Assembly (NCBI RefSeq): GCF_033568475.1
Contig: NC_133121.1
Coordinates: 71,080,277 to 71,144,276 of the forward strand
Direction of reading: 5' to 3'
Length of the DNA stretch: 64,000 nt
Origin: Henckelia pumila
Taxonomy: Eukaryota; Streptophyta; Magnoliopsida; Lamiales; Gesneriaceae
Position 1 is the first letter of the stretch, and the number at the start of each line of letters is the position of its first letter. The notes under the pieces were generated by a model. The model had not been told where the DNA came from. It did no database searches and worked only from the letters and a program-made list of their open reading frames with translations. Below, one piece after another: positions 12,352 to 22,561 of this stretch. The translations under genes and the position numbers were made by a program.

Positions 12352-13792
12352 TGTGACGCCTAAAATCCAATCCACTAAATCGCGTGCATTAATTTAATAA
12401 ATATCAGGATTTTTATTTTTTAAGTTAATTGATTTAAATTCTTTATCTGGATTATGTGCTATTAAAATATTTTATTATTTGTTCAAATGATTTTATTTAA
12501 TTAATGTTTTAATTGTTTAATTTTATATTTTATCGTGCAATTTAAATTGTTCTAAATATTTTAAAGGTTTAAGCTTGCATACTTAAATTATTTTAATTTT
12601 AATTTTTAATAATTTAGTTTATTCTTTTAAATGATTTTTTTTAATTGTTTAGTTTATTTTTTTTGAATGATTTTAACTGGTTAGCTTATTTGTTTAAATA
12701 TTTTCGAGTGTCCAACTTATTTATTTTAAATAGCTTAAGTTTAGCGGTTAATTTTTTAAATTATTTTAAATGTCTAGCTTATTTATTTAAATCCTTTTTA
12801 ATTGCCCACATTATTTTAAAGGTTTTTATTTTCTCTTGTGTATTTATTTAAATTGTTTTTAAACGTTAGTTTAGTATGTTTAAATTATTTTAATCGCTCT
12901 GCTTGTTATTTAAATATTTTACTCGTTGGCATGACATCAGAATATTTAAAGTGTTGTGTTTTAATTTTTGAATTTTTAGCTTGTGTTTTATTTTAGTGCA
13001 ATTTAATTCATGGCCTTAAGTTTCAATTTTGAGAGTCGTACTTTTAATTAATTTTGAGTGGCACTTTTGCACTTGGAATTAAATCTAACCCTAGCTTTTA
13101 AAACACACACACCCACTAACTCTCTAAAACGCACGCACACCATTCTCACACACACAGAGCAACCCGACTCCTTCCCTGTTCTTGGAGCTCGGCTTCTTTG
13201 ATTTCTCCAGGAGCTCTTCAATCTTCGATTTCCCTCCAGAAAATCAATCCATGGTGAGCTAGGATGCAAGATTGAGCTCGGTTTCTCCATTTCTTCCCCG
13301 TTCGATTCTCAGCCTAGTTCTCGACCGCGGTTTCGTCTCTTCTTCGGGATTTTTGATTTTTGTTCTTGTTTTGCCTAGGCAAGATTGTGGAATCGTTCTT
13401 GCATTTCTTTTTACGATTATTATGTGTTGAATTTGTTTATTGCTGCTACCCTCCCTATTTTCAGAATTTCAAAGCATATGTGTGCCCTGCTCCTTTGTTT
13501 CCTCTCGGCTAAAGTGTTTTCTGGGAATTTTGATTATCAGATGATTTGATTTGGTTCATATGTGAAGTATGTTTCCTCTCGGCTAAAGTGCCCTGCTCTC
13601 TTGGGTCTCGTTCTTGTCTCGGCCTAGTTTCTGGTGTCGTCAGTCGTCTATTTCTTTCATTTTATTTTGGTTGTTGTCTGAGACAGGTTAGTTGTAATAT
13701 AAACAGAGAGGTCATGCCGAAATTTTTAATAAAATTTTCTTAAATCCACATTTTATTTAATTATTAGTTAAAAATGAGTCAGGGTCGTTTCA
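12352..13792 (+). repeat. 3' LTR of the same gypsy element, internally deleted
   Basis: It begins TGTGACGCCTAAAATCC and ends GGGTCGTTTCA like the 5' LTR and tracks it closely up to about 13570 (5' LTR about 7330). It then jumps to sequence equal to about 9099 of the 5' LTR. About 1.7 kb is missing. The junction (about 13571-13603) holds a filler copied from nearby LTR sequence. Confidence 0.85.
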
Positions 13793-14286
13793 TCTCTCCC
13801 CTGTGAAATTTTAATAGGCATCCCAACTCTTAACATTTTGTAATAATTACACGTTTAACCTTTACCACAATGATTTTTTTGAACATGCGCTATTTTTGTT
13901 CCAAAATAACCATTTTTTAAATAATATTAGGATTATGATACGAAAATGACATTTTATTATTGTAATAATTTTCATATCTACTCATATACATCATCCACAT
14001 CAAAATAAATAATTTTTATTCACAAATACGTGTGATGTATTTGAGTAAATATGAAAAATACTACAATAAAATAAGGATATTTTCGTACTATAGACCTAAT
14101 ATTGTACCATAGACCTAATATTATCAACAAAATTGTTGTTTAGGCGATGTAACGACGCGTGCTCAATAACTCATTGAGGCAAAAGTTAAACGTGCAACTA
14201 TTACAAAAAGTTAAGATTTAGGGTACCTATTAAAATTTCATAGGGGATAAATGCGTATTTTCAATATTTTACAGGATGTTTGGTGC

Positions 14287-14989
14287 ATCTAATCTAACCA
14301 TAAATTCTTCTTTTCAACCCCCAAAAAATAAAAATAAATAAATTTCCTTTCATTTTATACCAACAAACAAAATCGTGTTAAAAATTTCCTTTCCTGTGTA
14401 TAAAAATAAACAAGAATTCGTAAGTTTTTCTATTTAAATATTTTATTTTATTTTATTTTTTTAGAGTAATATTTTATTTTTTTTATTACAGATATGATTT
14501 TAAAAATTATACTAATAAGCGATTTTTATTTTATTTTATTTTATTATATAATGCTCTATTATATTTCTATGATTAAAATTAGAAAAAATTGTATTTTTAG
14601 TCACGTATTTTTGTTTCTTTGAACTTTGATTGTCTATATTGTCAAGTTTTAGCCTTAATCTCTTTTATTATTATTTTTTTGATAATTTAATCTTTTTTTA
14701 TATAACATTGATGAAATTAGTGTTGCAAAACTTGAAACATCTCCATGAAAAATAACTAAAATGGTAAAAACTCGAAAAAATACATGACTAAGACATAAAT
14801 AAATTTAATAACACAAACACCAAAAATTGAACGTCGGTTTAAAATTATAACATGGAATATCAAAATCGGAGCAACAATCAAATATTCTCTTTTATACTCG
14901 ACGCATGCTTTGTTGAATCAAAGAGCTGCCACAATACGCAAAAAAAAATGACAAATTGCATTTAAAAATGCGGAATTTGTTCAAAGGAC
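14287..14989. other. Upstream spacer of the MDH gene
   Basis: AT-rich with poly-A/T runs. No open frame or repeat that I recognise; it probably includes distal promoter sequence of the following gene. Confidence 0.5.
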
Positions 14990-14995
14990 TGCGAC

Positions 14996-15003
14996 TATAT
15001 ATA
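14996..15003 (+). promoter_or_regulatory. Probable TATA box of the MDH gene
   Basis: TATATATA lies about 30 bp upstream of a plausible transcription start (about 15028-15035) and about 100 bp upstream of the 5' UTR intron donor. The position is inferred; no transcript evidence is available. Confidence 0.5.
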
Positions 15004-15101
15004 CATCAGTAGATTCCCACGACGTATATAGTAACACAGCAGCTACAAATCACTTTACGAGTTGCGATTCTTCCGTTTCTCAGAGTTCAACTCTCGACAA
15101 G

Positions 15102-15941
15102 GTTCGATCTTTTGTTCCTGTGGTTATTGTTTCATTTTGAATTTCAAGCATAGAAGTTTTTTGATCCATTATAGGTGCAGATCTATCTCATTTTGTTGAA
15201 ACGAGGTTTCCCAGTTAATTAGCTGCTCTGAGATGTTGGAATTTTGATGGGATTTTTATGTCGATGAATTGGTTCTTGCTGAATTTGTTGCGATTTGGTA
15301 GAAATGTATTTTTGATCAGTTGTGTATTGGTCAAACATTTCCGGATGATCTTGAATCTTGGATGAAAATGCCCTCTTTCAAAATTGAGTTACAGCAACAA
15401 AATGGGATTTTTGTTATGCAAAGCTTTTTAGTACTCTTGATTTAGGATTATTTTGGTTATATCACCTGCTATTTTGGGCTGCATCCATTACAATAAATTA
15501 AGATAGGGTGAATTTAAGCTTCGCCGAAATCAAATGCAACTTAAATAAGTCGAATGGATTTGAAACGCATATATAATATATTCAAGTACTCTGATTCAGT
15601 GGTAGGCCAGTATATGTAGTCGAGGGGAGTATCCGGGATTAGGATATGACCAACTTGGTGGTGCACATATTTTGAAACGGACTTTGGCTCGTGATGTGAT
15701 TCTGAAGAGATTTAGCATATTTTTCCTATTCCACGGATTGTTGAAACCAATATTATGCCTGCTTATCTTGTGTTTTAGAAACTGTTCAAAAGGATAGGTT
15801 ATTTTTCCTTTCAACAACATTTAAGTGTCGCCGGCTGTTATTCTGCGTAGATATATTGGTTTTATCTCTCAGATCTTCTGCTTTGCACATTTTGTTTGAT
15901 ATGTTACTTAGCTGTGTCATAAATACTTTTTCCCTCAGCAG
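15102..15941 (+). other. 5' UTR intron of the MDH gene
   Basis: A donor-like site (ACAAG/GTTCGATC, GT at 15102) lies downstream of the TATA box. A pyrimidine-rich acceptor (TTTTTCCCTCAG, ending 15938, or the next CAG ending 15941) lies 8-11 bp before the start codon. The interval is T-rich and has no frame joined to the CDS. A leader intron explains the 840-bp gap between promoter and ATG. The exact acceptor of the two is undecided. Confidence 0.55.
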
Positions 15942-15949
15942 GTTGGGCT

Positions 15950-17140
15950 ATGGCAGCGACCACTTTTTCGATTAGGTCTACCGCATCTTCTGGTCCCCAA
16001 ATCGGTCTGCTTCCCCAATCCAAGGTCTTAAGCAGCTATATCAATTCTACCAAGACCTTGAATTATGCATCACAATCTTCATTCTTAGGTGGTGAAAGTC
16101 TCACATCACTCAAGTACTCATGCTCTCCCAAAGCTCGAAATTATAACCAACGATCATACAGTTATGTTCAACCTTATGCAGCCTATAAAGTAGCGATCCT
16201 TGGAGCCGGTGGTGGTATTGGCCAGCCACTTTCCCTTCTGGTGAAGATGTCGCCACTAGTTTCCACATTGAATCTTTATGATGTAGCGAATGTGAAGGGT
16301 GTTTCTACCGACCTCAGTCACTGCAACACACCCTCTCAAGTTGATGATTTCACAGGCTCGTCTGAGTTGGCCGATTCTTTGAAGGGTGTAAATGTCGTAG
16401 TCATACCCGCTGGTGTTCCACGAAAGCCGGGGATGACCAGAGATGACCTTTTCACTATAAATGCTAATATAGTCAAGTCTTTAGTCGAGGCCGTTGCTGA
16501 AAATTGCCCCGATGCTTTGATCCACATTATTAGCAATCCCGTGAACTCAACAGTCCCTATAGCAGCAGAGGTCTTGAAGCAGAAAGGGGTGTATAACCCG
16601 AATAAGCTCTTCGGTGTTACTGCTCTCGATGTTGTAAGAGCCAATACGTTTGTCGCTGAGAAGAAAAAACTCAAGCTTGTTGATGTTGACGTCCCTGTTA
16701 TCGGTGGCCATTCTGGCATTACCATTTTGCCCCTTTTGTCGAAAACGAAACCCGGCACTACTTTCACTGATAAAGAAGTGGAAGAGCTTACTGTGAGGAT
16801 TCAAAATGCTGGGACGGAAGTGGTGGATGCCAAGGCTGGGGCCGGATCTGCCACTCTTTCAATGGCATATGCGGCTGCACGATTCGTCGAGTCATCACTC
16901 CGCGCTCTTGATGGGGATAGTGATGTCTACGAATGTTCGTTTATCGAGTCTAATTTGACGGAGCTTCCCTTTTTTGCGTCCAGGGTGAAGATTGGAAAAG
17001 ACGGGGTTGAGTCTGTGATTACATCGGATCTCGAAGGATTATCGGAGTACGAGCAGAAGGCTTTGGAAGCTCTTAAGCCAGAGCTTAAGGCCAATATTGA
17101 AAAGGGTTTGGCTTTTGCTAAGAAACCTGTGACTGCATAA
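15950..17140 (+). CDS. pNAD-MDH: Plastid NAD-dependent malate dehydrogenase
   Basis: Interconverts malate and oxaloacetate with NAD(H) in the plastid stroma, supporting redox balance and malate export. The 396-residue frame is intact and uninterrupted. Residues 1 to about 77 are rich in Ser/Thr with few acidic residues, as in a chloroplast transit peptide. The Rossmann fold follows, with GAGGGIGQ at 85-92 and Asp111 (NLYDV) where NAD-linked enzymes bind the adenosine ribose. Substrate loop arginines lie in [12 protein letters not shown] (Arg158, Arg164). NPVNS is at 196-200, Asp227-Arg230 is in LDVVR, and catalytic His254 is in IGGHSG. The length fits plant NAD-MDH precursors. The start was chosen as the first ATG of the frame and because it supplies the transit peptide. 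A mitochondrial or peroxisomal isoform is less likely: the presequence is long and Ser-rich, and no clear PTS2 motif is seen. The NADP isoform is disfavoured by the lack of its regulatory Cys extensions. Confidence 0.95.
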   Translation: MAATTFSIRSTASSGPQIGLLPQSKVLSSYINSTKTLNYASQSSFLGGESLTSLKYSCSPKARNYNQRSYSYVQPYAAYKVAILGAGGGIGQPLSLLVKMSPLVSTLNLYDVANVKGVSTDLSHCNTPSQVDDFTGSSELADSLKGVNVVVIPAGVPRKPGMTRDDLFTINANIVKSLVEAVAENCPDALIHIISNPVNSTVPIAAEVLKQKGVYNPNKLFGVTALDVVRANTFVAEKKKLKLVDVDVPVIGGHSGITILPLLSKTKPGTTFTDKEVEELTVRIQNAGTEVVDAKAGAGSATLSMAYAAARFVESSLRALDGDSDVYECSFIESNLTELPFFASRVKIGKDGVESVITSDLEGLSEYEQKALEALKPELKANIEKGLAFAKKPVTA

Positions 17141-17500
17141 AGAATCTTTTATATTTTGAAACAAATTTTGATGCAAGAATTTAGACACTGCAGCCATCTC
17201 GGGTTTTGTCATGCATTGATGTTCCAGTTTCACAGGCTAATCATTTATACACTGTGTATAGAAGTGATTTCATCTGTGTTGTAGTAATAGTTTCATAAGC
17301 ATGATTTGTGGGCAAATTTTGTTTCGAATAAGTAACAGTGATATGAATTCCCCATTCGCCTTCGAGACGATTTTACTGCGCTTTAGGCTTACTCCAATTT
17401 ACTTGATCTTCTGCATCTCATATTGTCTTGTACAACTGGTGCCTGCTCTTGATCTTCTACAGAACCCAATGTTCAAGGTAAGAAATTGACAGAAATTGTA
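17141..17500 (+). other. 3' flank and probable 3' UTR of the MDH gene
   Basis: AT-rich sequence after the TAA stop. Several near-AATAAA hexamers occur, including AATAAA at about 17516-17521, but no unique polyadenylation site can be named. Confidence 0.45.
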
Positions 17501-19010
17501 TGGAAAAAAAATATCGAATAAAAGACAACTTCAAAACCGAGCAAACGTTTCGTTTTTATGGTAAATATGAAGAAGCATGTTGATGGGCATAGTTGTGTTA
17601 AATACCAAATACAAAGACTGACAAGACAAATTTTTTGTGATGTCAAAAATATTAATCAACACATAGTTATATTTAACTAAGAAAAATTTATAGGATCAAA
17701 ACTGCAAAATTCCTATAATTTATTTAACAAGCTAAAAACATGAGAAAAATTAATTTACCGAGTATATGCATTATATTCATATAATTATAATGTTTAGAAT
17801 TTTATTATAATTCGGATTTTGAATAATACTAATATAAAGAGCTGAAAAAGATGTATGAGATAATATATGAGATTAAATTTAATAAATTATACACCCTTTC
17901 TTTTTTTCTTTTTTTTTTTTAGCTTGTGATCTAACATTGGGGAAGGATCTTATTAGGTTAGGATAGGGTGATCACGTTGCGATTTTAATGTTTTTTGTAA
18001 AAAAAAAATTCTAATTGAATTATTTTTTGCGGTTCAGTTATATATTTTTTTTTATTGAGTTTTACATATAAAATTGGTTTTGAGTGTTTAAACGGTTGCA
18101 ATCGATTTGCATTTTTTTTAATGATAAGTATAATTAAAAAAATATTCAGATTATTTAAAACAATAATAGAAAAAATAATAAATAGCATCTTTAAATAAAT
18201 AGCACCGCCTCCATGGTGCGGTTTCATTTTTTAAAAAAAAAACTGCGGTTATTTATAAATAAAAAAATGAAAAAAGCAACGTGGTGCGATGCGAAATGGT
18301 CAATTCGAATGGTTATTGAAAAAATTTAATCAGCCTTGGATCAGAAGCTTGCAAGCCTTGATTAATTAGAATTTAAAATTGAAAAATTACAAGTTGGTCG
18401 ACTCTATATATATATATCAGAAATCGTAAGAATAGATAAAATAAATAAATTATATAAGATTTTTATAGATATAATCAAAGGCTTTGAGTAATTTATCATT
18501 GTACATTTTATCCTAATAATTTTTTGCATCAAAGAAATGGAAGATCATATTGTTCAGGCGCTTGAGAAAAACAAATTTCATTCCATTTGATGGACCTTAT
18601 CTTTATAATAAGATATACATATATATATAATAATAATAAAATATACAACTAAGTAAGTTTATGGTTTTCCTGATAATATTTTATTATCTCAAATCATGTA
18701 GATTTAATTGCTAACGGTGAAATTGTAAATGTGTGCAAGTAAAATTATTCATGTAATTAATATTAATTGCTATTGCAAATTGCAAGCATCACCTTTTGGC
18801 AGTCTCAATCACAGCCGTCTGATCAAGTGAGCTGTCATATCATAATGGCCAAGATTCAGTATTCTCCTGAGATCCAGATAAATTTTCTCGCACTGAAGAA
18901 CAAACTCCCAAAATCTACTGCCAACCAATCATATCATCCCACGTCATCAAACATTTCAGGAGTAACAGAAATCTGGTCGCACCCAACTTTTTGGTCCAAC
19001 ACCAAATATG
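17501..19010. other. Intergenic spacer, possible decayed hAT-like fragment
   Basis: Mostly AT-rich without a supported gene. Between about 17965 and 18300 short inverted blocks (ACGTTGCGATTTT near 17973 and AAAGCAACGT near 18275) suggest an old transposon remnant, but the ends and duplication are not clear. The short frame at 18767-19036 has no recognisable domain and I do not annotate it. Confidence 0.3.
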
Positions 19011-19152
19011 TTAGCTTTCTCTTCTCTATTTTCTAAAATAAAATATATGATAAGAATCTATTAGTTTTCTCTTGTCCATTTTCTAAAATAAAATATATGA
19101 TAAGAATCTATTAGCTTTCTCTTCTCCATTTTCTAAAATAAAATATATGATA
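19011..19152. repeat. Three tandem copies of a 50-bp unit
   Basis: The unit starts TTAGCTTTCTCTTCTC and contains ATTTTCTAAAATAAAATATA. Copies begin at 19011, 19061 and 19111, exactly 50 bp apart, with a few substitutions; the third diverges at its end. Confidence 0.9.
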
Positions 19153-19177
19153 ACTTATCACATAGTATTGTGAAAAC

Positions 19178-19398
19178 TAGGCTGTGATATCGTATCAAAA
19201 TATCGAATAATCGGGATACCGTATCAAAAATTTTTCAATATATAGATATTTTTTTGGTATATCGAATTTTTTTTCGATATTTGTACGGTATCAGTATGAA
19301 TTTTTTTCGTACCAAAATTTTAAAATTTTGGTATCGGTACCTGTATGAATTTTTTCATACCGATATTTTTGATACGATATACCGAAAACCCACCCCTA
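19178..19398. mobile_element. hAT-like MITE, 221 bp
   Basis: The ends are TAGGCTGTG and CCCACCCCTA. The flanking octamers GTGAAAAC (19170-19177) and GTCAAAAC (19399-19406) differ by one base, as expected for an 8-bp hAT target-site duplication. The interior is rich in GGTATCGTATC-type repeats in both orientations, and it has no coding capacity. Confidence 0.75.
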
Positions 19399-19406
19399 GT
19401 CAAAAC

Positions 19407-20780
19407 AGGTCGATCAATCTGCCACATAAAATAATTGATATGGGTTGAAAATTTTCCGACCACCAAAATAGTTGGCCACCTTGTCTTGTCACATATTATA
19501 ATATGATATTTAGAGTTGTCAAAATCGGCTAGACTCATCAAGTCGACCCACCTCAACACATAAATATATGTGGATTAGGTTAACAATTTATCAACGAGCT
19601 AACCTGTCTCGCTAGCTAGTCCATTGTAACGTTACAATTATTAGACAGTACCCACAGTAGTGTTCCTTGAAGAATTTGTAATTATATAGATAAAACATCA
19701 TCATTATTATTATTTTTCATAAAACAGAAAACTCTTGTGAAATCGTCTCAGGCTTAATTTTGTAAAATGCATCTTTTACTCGATCAGATTTATGAAAAAA
19801 ATATTATTATTTATGTAAAAAGTAATATTTTCATTCTATATATAAATCCAAGCGATTCGTCTCTTGAATATGAATCTATTAGATTGTCTCATAGAAGACT
19901 ACCTTTTCAAAAAAAGGAAGAAAGAGAGAGAAAGAGAGAGAGAGATGAACTCTACAACATTATCAAGATGAATATTTGATTTTGGTGTTGTCCACCGTGT
20001 TCCATGTTACTAAAAATTATAATTTATGATACAATTTATATTTTTAAACCTTGTATCAATCCAAATGTTGTGTCAATTGTTATTCTAATAGGGTCAATTA
20101 TCACATCCCAATAGTCACCTTATCGGAAATTGCAGTATTTGTGATCTATGAAATCTAACATGTAACTATGACATGACACCAAACGTAAAATCAAATATTT
20201 TTTTGTTTTAATAACTATTCAAATATTTTAAATCATACAACAATCAAAACTTTGATGCATCACATATTGACTGCCCTTTTAGCAACAATTATTTATTGAA
20301 TAACAACATTTGGATTTTTAAATAATAATCCGACCCTCTAATAATTTTTATTCTATTTTTAGAAAATAAGGTCGGTGAAGAATTTTGAATTTATGTAAAA
20401 TGATCGATCATTATTATTCATCAATTTAATTTCTTCCAAATATAAAAAATTACTTTGGATTTTTAGATATCAAAAAATAATATTATGCACGATAATTTAT
20501 ACTTTTTCTTGTTTTATACTTTAATTTATAATGAAAATTGTAATGAATTGAGTAATGGTAGAGTTGGGGGATGGCGACATGGCGTTGCCCTTCTAGGGCA
20601 GAAACAATTAATAGCTTGTTCAGTTCCTCTTAAAAATTATTTAAATATTCTTAAAAAATACTTTGGAATTCATAAGATGCTTTCAAAATTTTGATTACTT
20701 TTTGTATTTAAAATTATATTGTAATATAGAAATTATTAATACTCCATAAGGTTATTAATAGTGGATTTTATGTATTTACT
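19407..20780. other. Intergenic spacer
   Basis: AT-rich; contains a GA-rich simple repeat (about 19917-19944). No supported gene or complete element was seen. Confidence 0.45.
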
Positions 20781-21117
20781 CTCAATGTATTTTGTTAGGA
20801 TCAAGCGCTTACCACTAGGTCAAAAGTTATAGCTCTTATCTAAAACGTAACTTTATTTTCTTATACTTAATGACAGCGCAGATAGATCGCATTGTTAAGC
20901 TCATGATCTAGGGAGAGGCATGTTGTCTCATATCCATTTCGATACCAGTCTTATCATTTTCTTACCGTCGGCCCTGTTCTCAGCAAAAACAATATTACCC
21001 GTTAAGATTTGATGTTCCTCTTTTACGGTGCAACTTCAACAGCTTGATGCACTGAGTTTTCCAAGAGATCACCCATCCTAGTACTGTTCTCACCCTTGCA
21101 CGCTTAACCCAACATAT
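20781..21117 (-). mobile_element. 5S-rRNA-derived relic (Cassandra-type TRIM LTR or SINE3-like)
   Basis: On the minus strand, 21108 down to about 21044 reads GTTAAGCGTGC, then GAGA, then AGTACTAGGATGGGTGA. This follows the 3' half of plant 5S rRNA, including the region of the pol III box C promoter, with scattered changes. The 5' half of 5S is not recognisable. The following ~250 bp on the same strand is unlike 5S. Plant Cassandra elements carry a 5S-like sequence in their LTR, which would suit a solo or partial LTR; a 5S-derived SINE is the alternative. Exact borders are not determined. Confidence 0.6.
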
Positions 21118-21661
21118 TTATTTTATTTGACCATTACCCCTTGTCAATCAAGTACATATTATGTAAAAGAAGTGACTAGTGTAAAATGCATTAAATAAAA
21201 TAATAATAAATACAATAAAAATCCGTTTTTCAAATCTACTTATACTCATCAACAAAGCATGCAAAACAGGCTAGTGAAAAGTGTAGTCTAATATCACTTA
21301 ATTATTTTTATAAATTTATATGTAAAACTGAATTTTATTTTGTATATTAATTCAAGAGATATGATACATGAATGAATGAAATATAATTTTATTTTTTTAT
21401 TTAAATTTAAATTTAAATTTTTTTATTCAAATAAATATACTTTAAAATAATAATTATTAATTTATCGATCAATTAATAACTATCTAAAATAACAAAATTT
21501 CACGATCCTAACATTGTTAATTTCACAAAAATTCTATTAGGCCGTTGCACGATTTAAATTTGTGGAATAAATATCTGACTCAATCCGAATCATAAAAGTA
21601 TTAGTTTATGACAAAATTATTAATTTTCATTGCGAACATGGATCTGAGTGTTTGTTTCATG
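21118..21661. other. Intergenic spacer
   Basis: AT-rich; nothing recognised. Confidence 0.45.
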
Positions 21662-22089
21662 ATCTAGTGGTGCAAACGAATCGAATTGAGCCGAATAATA
21701 GTAAAAATTTAAGGCCCGAGTTCGGCTCGATCGAATTAATTGTATTCGAGTTCGAGCTCGATTCGAAGCTCGAAATTTCAAATATTTTGGCTCGAATCTT
21801 TCGAACCTATTCGTGAACTATTCGAACTTGCTCGGATATTAAAGTTTGAAAATTTCATTCAAAAACTCGAAATCGTAATATATATATTTATTATATCATT
21901 ATAATATTACATTAATAAAGTATTAAAGTTAGCAAACTATCGAACAAAATAATTTTGGCTCGAGCTCGGCTCGAAAATAGTTCGAACACGTTCGGATTTT
22001 GTTCGAGTTTGATAAGTTCGAATACAAATCAAACATTTATCGAATTTGTTCGAAAAACTCTCAAACCGGCTTGATTCGTTTACACCCTA
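21662..22089. mobile_element. hAT-like non-autonomous element
   Basis: Terminal inverted repeats: CTAGTGGTGCAAACGAA at the left pairs with TTCGTTTACACCCTAG at the right. The interior is made of TCGAA/TTCGAG-rich blocks in both orientations, a form seen in plant hAT MITEs. GTTTCATG (21654-21661) and GTTTCATC (22090-22097) could be a one-mismatch 8-bp duplication if the left border is 3 bp outside the inverted repeat. No coding capacity. Confidence 0.65.
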
Positions 22090-22097
22090 GTTTCATC

Positions 22098-22430
22098 CCC
22101 CGAAAATAAATCAATGAGACCATCTTACAATAGATATTATAAAAAAATATTTTGAAATTTACGTTTTTTTTTAATAATTATTTTAAGACAAGCTAGTTAG
22201 CTAGATACACCAACTCACACTTGAAGTAATTTAAATATGAGTAATCCGAATTCACCGCAAGGCAGAATACAATAAATTAGTATTAAAAAACTAATAATAT
22301 GTAATGTAATTAAAAAAAAAAATCAAAGATATGAATTATAAAAACATTAAAATTTTCTAACAAAGGTCCACAAAAAAAAAAAAAAAAGAAAAGAAAAACT
22401 TGTGGCTGAGGAAAAGAGGCACATGCTGAC
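22098..22430. other. Spacer and distal promoter of the Dof gene
   Basis: AT-rich with A-runs (22371-22386); nothing else recognised. Confidence 0.4.
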
Positions 22431-22437
22431 GTGGCGC
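22428..22437 (+). promoter_or_regulatory. ACGT-core element upstream of the Dof gene
   Basis: CTGACGTGGC lies about 130 bp before the start codon and contains the ACGT core bound by plant bZIP factors. No convincing TATA box was found nearby. Its role is inferred only. Confidence 0.35.
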
Positions 22438-22561
22438 CCACATCCATTTAAAATCCCTTTGTCTTGGTTGAATTTGATCACAGAGATATCAAAATCCTCT
22501 CACTGAGCATTGCCAACGAAGCCTTTTTCCCACCTTTTCTGATTCTTTGTCCCTCCACCCC

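Larger units (their letters stand above)
6067..14286. mobile_element. Fold-back MITE split by a gypsy insertion
   Basis: The left part is 6067-6108 and the rest is 13793-14286; the gypsy element 6109-13792 lies between. Removing the insertion leaves an element of about 0.53 kb. Its left half (from GTACCAAACCTC, through CCCCTGTGAAATTTTAATAGG) is the imperfect reverse complement of its right half (back from 14286, GGTACCTATTAAAATTTCATAGGGG). Pairing continues inward through ACGTTTAAC/GTTAAACGT to a loop near 14008-14040, so almost the whole element is one palindrome. No protein is encoded. The superfamily is unresolved because the target-site duplication is unclear. Confidence 0.7.

Noticed and set aside
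16336..16767. 143-residue minus-strand frame inside the MDH gene
   Set aside because: Antisense shadow of a well-supported coding sequence.
18767..19036. 89-residue frame as a possible small gene
   Set aside because: No domain, no promoter or splice signals, and its end runs into the 50-bp tandem repeat.
21036..21110. A functional 5S rRNA gene
   Set aside because: Only the 3' half of 5S is recognisable, with many changes and no array.
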